Below, piece after piece: positions 62,312 to 64,000 of a stretch of DNA of 64,000 nt. A program made the translations under genes and the position numbers. Positions within the stretch are counted from its first letter, which is position 1, and every line of letters begins with the position of its first letter. The stretch covers positions 186,001-250,000 of the forward strand of contig JAJJXM010000053.1 of the NCBI GenBank assembly GCA_024516155.1, written 5' to 3'. A model generated the notes under the pieces. It did no database searches and was not told the DNA's origin. It was given only the letters and a program-made list of their open reading frames with translations. The stretch is from Pyronema omphalodes. Lineage: Eukaryota > Ascomycota > Pezizomycetes > Pezizales > Pyronemataceae.

Positions 62312-64000
62312 TTTTGCGGTTGTATGTTGGGGGGGTGTGATTAAGGTAGGTGGGGTGAGGTGAGGTGAGGGAATGAGGTTGAGAAGACGCTGATTTGGTG
62401 TTGGTGGATTGGAGGGGCTTCGTCCTGCGGGGAGTTGAGTTGAGCTGGCTTCAAACTTTTTTTGTACTTGTGGATACGCTAAGCATGGTGACCGGGGATT
62501 ATGTAGTCTAGCTTGGATGGAATTTCAGCCTCATGTCGAGTGCGTGGAGGTGAGTCGTGGAACGTGGTCTCGGCATTGGCCGCTATGGATAAGCTTGTTT
62601 GTTTTGTACTGTCTGTATCTTGTATCTTGAAAGGTTCGGACAAGGCCAAGAGATTAACAACCAATAATCATAAAGATCAACCAGATTTTTCATCATCGCC
62701 ACCAAATTACATTTATCTAGCTCCGTCCATTCCGTCCATTCCAAAATACAAATATGATCCATGACCTACCTCCTACCCATCTTATCTATCTTATCCCCAT
62801 GAATATCCTTCACAAAATCTCCATTATTCCTTTTTGCCCCCATTACCTAACATACCCCACTCCTCCACTTCTCTCAAGTCCCCAAAATCTCCATCCCCAC
62901 CTCCACTAACCCAGCACCAGCACCAGCACCAGCACCCAGCACCATCTCCATCACCATCCCAGCAACCCAGCACCCAGCACTCCCATTTTTCATCACATTG
63001 ATTGATTGACTGATTGATTCTTAAACGATCCCAACCCGTTCCCAACCCGATCCCAACCCGATCCCAACCCGTTCCCAACCATAAGGTTATGCCGTAGTCT
63101 GTGTTAATATACATAATACATCTTTAAGCCCCAGAGCATTCTTCATTCTTCATTATTCGGGCCTGGTATTCTCCATGCCGATTTTCTTTCGCAGTCAATA
63201 TAGTCTATATAGAGCCCTGTATGCTTTTTTATTATATAATCTAAAGCTTTAAGGGGTTTATTTTGCATATTTTGTAAACTTTGCATATCTTCCAGACTTT
63301 GTAAACTTTGTAAACAAAAAACAAAAAACCAAGAACCACGGCATCAATCAAATCAATCCAATCCAATCCAATCCAATCCAAACCAAACCAATCCAATCCA
63401 ATCCAATCCAATCCGATCACAATAATCACAATAATCACGATAATCACGATAATAATCACAATAACAATAATCACGATAATCACCATAATCACAATAATCA
63501 CAACAATCACAATAATAATAATCACCATAATCACAACAATAATCACAATAATAATAATCACAATAGTCACCATAAACATAATAATAATCACGATAATCAC
63601 AATAATCACGATAATAATAACCATAACAATAATAATAATAATCACAATAATAATAATCACAATCACCATCACAATCACCAGAATCACCATAATCACAATA
63701 ATAATAACCACAATAATCACCATAATAATCACCATAATAATAATCAGCATAACCATAATTACCATAATAATAATCACCAGTCACCATAATAATCACCATA
63801 ATAATAATCACCATGATAATCACAATCACAATAATAATAATCACAATAATCACCATAATCACAATAATCACTATAACCACCATAATAACCACCACGATAA
63901 TTACCATAATGATCACCATAATAATAATAACAATAATAATCACCAGTCACCACAATAATCACGATAATCACAATAATAATCACCACCATAATTTAATCAC
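62312..64000. other. SSZ1 upstream region and repeat-rich right edge
   Basis: 62312-62450 is the SSZ1 promoter region, with a GGTGAGGTGAG-type repeat at 62345-62370. No gene is apparent up to the window end. CAGCAC repeats lie at 62910-62980, CCCAACCCGATC-type repeats at 63030-63075 and microsatellites from 63350 onward. Confidence 0.6.
63350..63994. repeat. Complex AATCC and AATAATCAC microsatellite
   Basis: It begins with about 14 copies of CAATC/CAAAC. It then changes at about 63418 into nearly 570 bases of ATAATCACA/ATAATAATCACC mixed 3-, 6- and 9-base units running almost to the window end. The 170-200 codon frames it contains (Tyr/Asp/Gly or Ile/Val repeats) are artefacts. Confidence 0.95.

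Noticed and set aside
63241..63989. Frames of 170-196 codons rich in IIVIM or YYYGDY
   Set aside because: Translation of the microsatellite at the right edge.

Overview
The window is nuclear DNA of a filamentous ascomycete (Pezizomycotina). The evidence is a Zn2Cys6 regulator, an ATP sulfurylase carrying the fungal APS-kinase-like C-terminal domain, a Pmt1-type O-mannosyltransferase, KOG1, ERF2 and SSZ1, and about twenty short introns (48-128 nt) with GTRNGT-like donors and CTAAY-like branch points. I cannot fix the class or species from the sequence. Coding regions are ordinary. The long intergenic stretches are full of simple repeats, minisatellites and homopolymer runs. I found no rRNA, tRNA, CRISPR array or full-length transposon.

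Layout, left to right. 0.6-3.3 kb: Zn2Cys6 transcription factor (-). 3.3-8.1 kb: repeat-rich spacer with an 18-bp perfect inverted repeat. 8.1-11.4 kb: C4-type annexin (-) with one unusually long intron. 13.9-15.7 kb: ATP sulfurylase (+). 16.9-20.5 kb: PMT1 (+) with a very long acidic tail. 21.8-24.0 kb: single-pass membrane protein with an EGF-like domain (-). 25.2-25.6 kb: a candidate 91-residue spliced gene (+). 28.2-30.2 kb: Erf2 DHHC palmitoyltransferase (-). 36.0-38.8 kb: ASH1-like SET methyltransferase (+). 41.2-41.6 kb: a decayed copy of the 3' end of the EGF gene. 43.2-45.5 kb: coiled-coil Fin1/KAP-like protein (+). 46.1-47.3 kb: probable mitochondrial TPR-like protein (+). 47.8-48.0 kb: a pogo-like MITE. 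48.6-49.7 kb: protein with a duplicated C2H2-like unit (+). 51.5-56.7 kb: KOG1/Raptor (-). 58.3-59.6 kb: minisatellites. 60.3-62.3 kb: SSZ1 Hsp70 (-). 62.3-64 kb: repeats.

The genes do not form a cluster or pathway. They are mostly housekeeping or regulatory: sulfate assimilation, protein O-mannosylation, Ras palmitoylation, TORC1, histone methylation and ribosome-associated folding. I see no self-evident new multi-gene system. The most interesting leads are the duplicated-finger protein, the hidden 91-residue gene, the partial EGF-gene duplication, the long annexin intron with an embedded open frame, and the repeat-built PMT1 tail. All exon boundaries were worked out by hand from splice signals and frame, and each multi-exon model sums to a whole number of codons.
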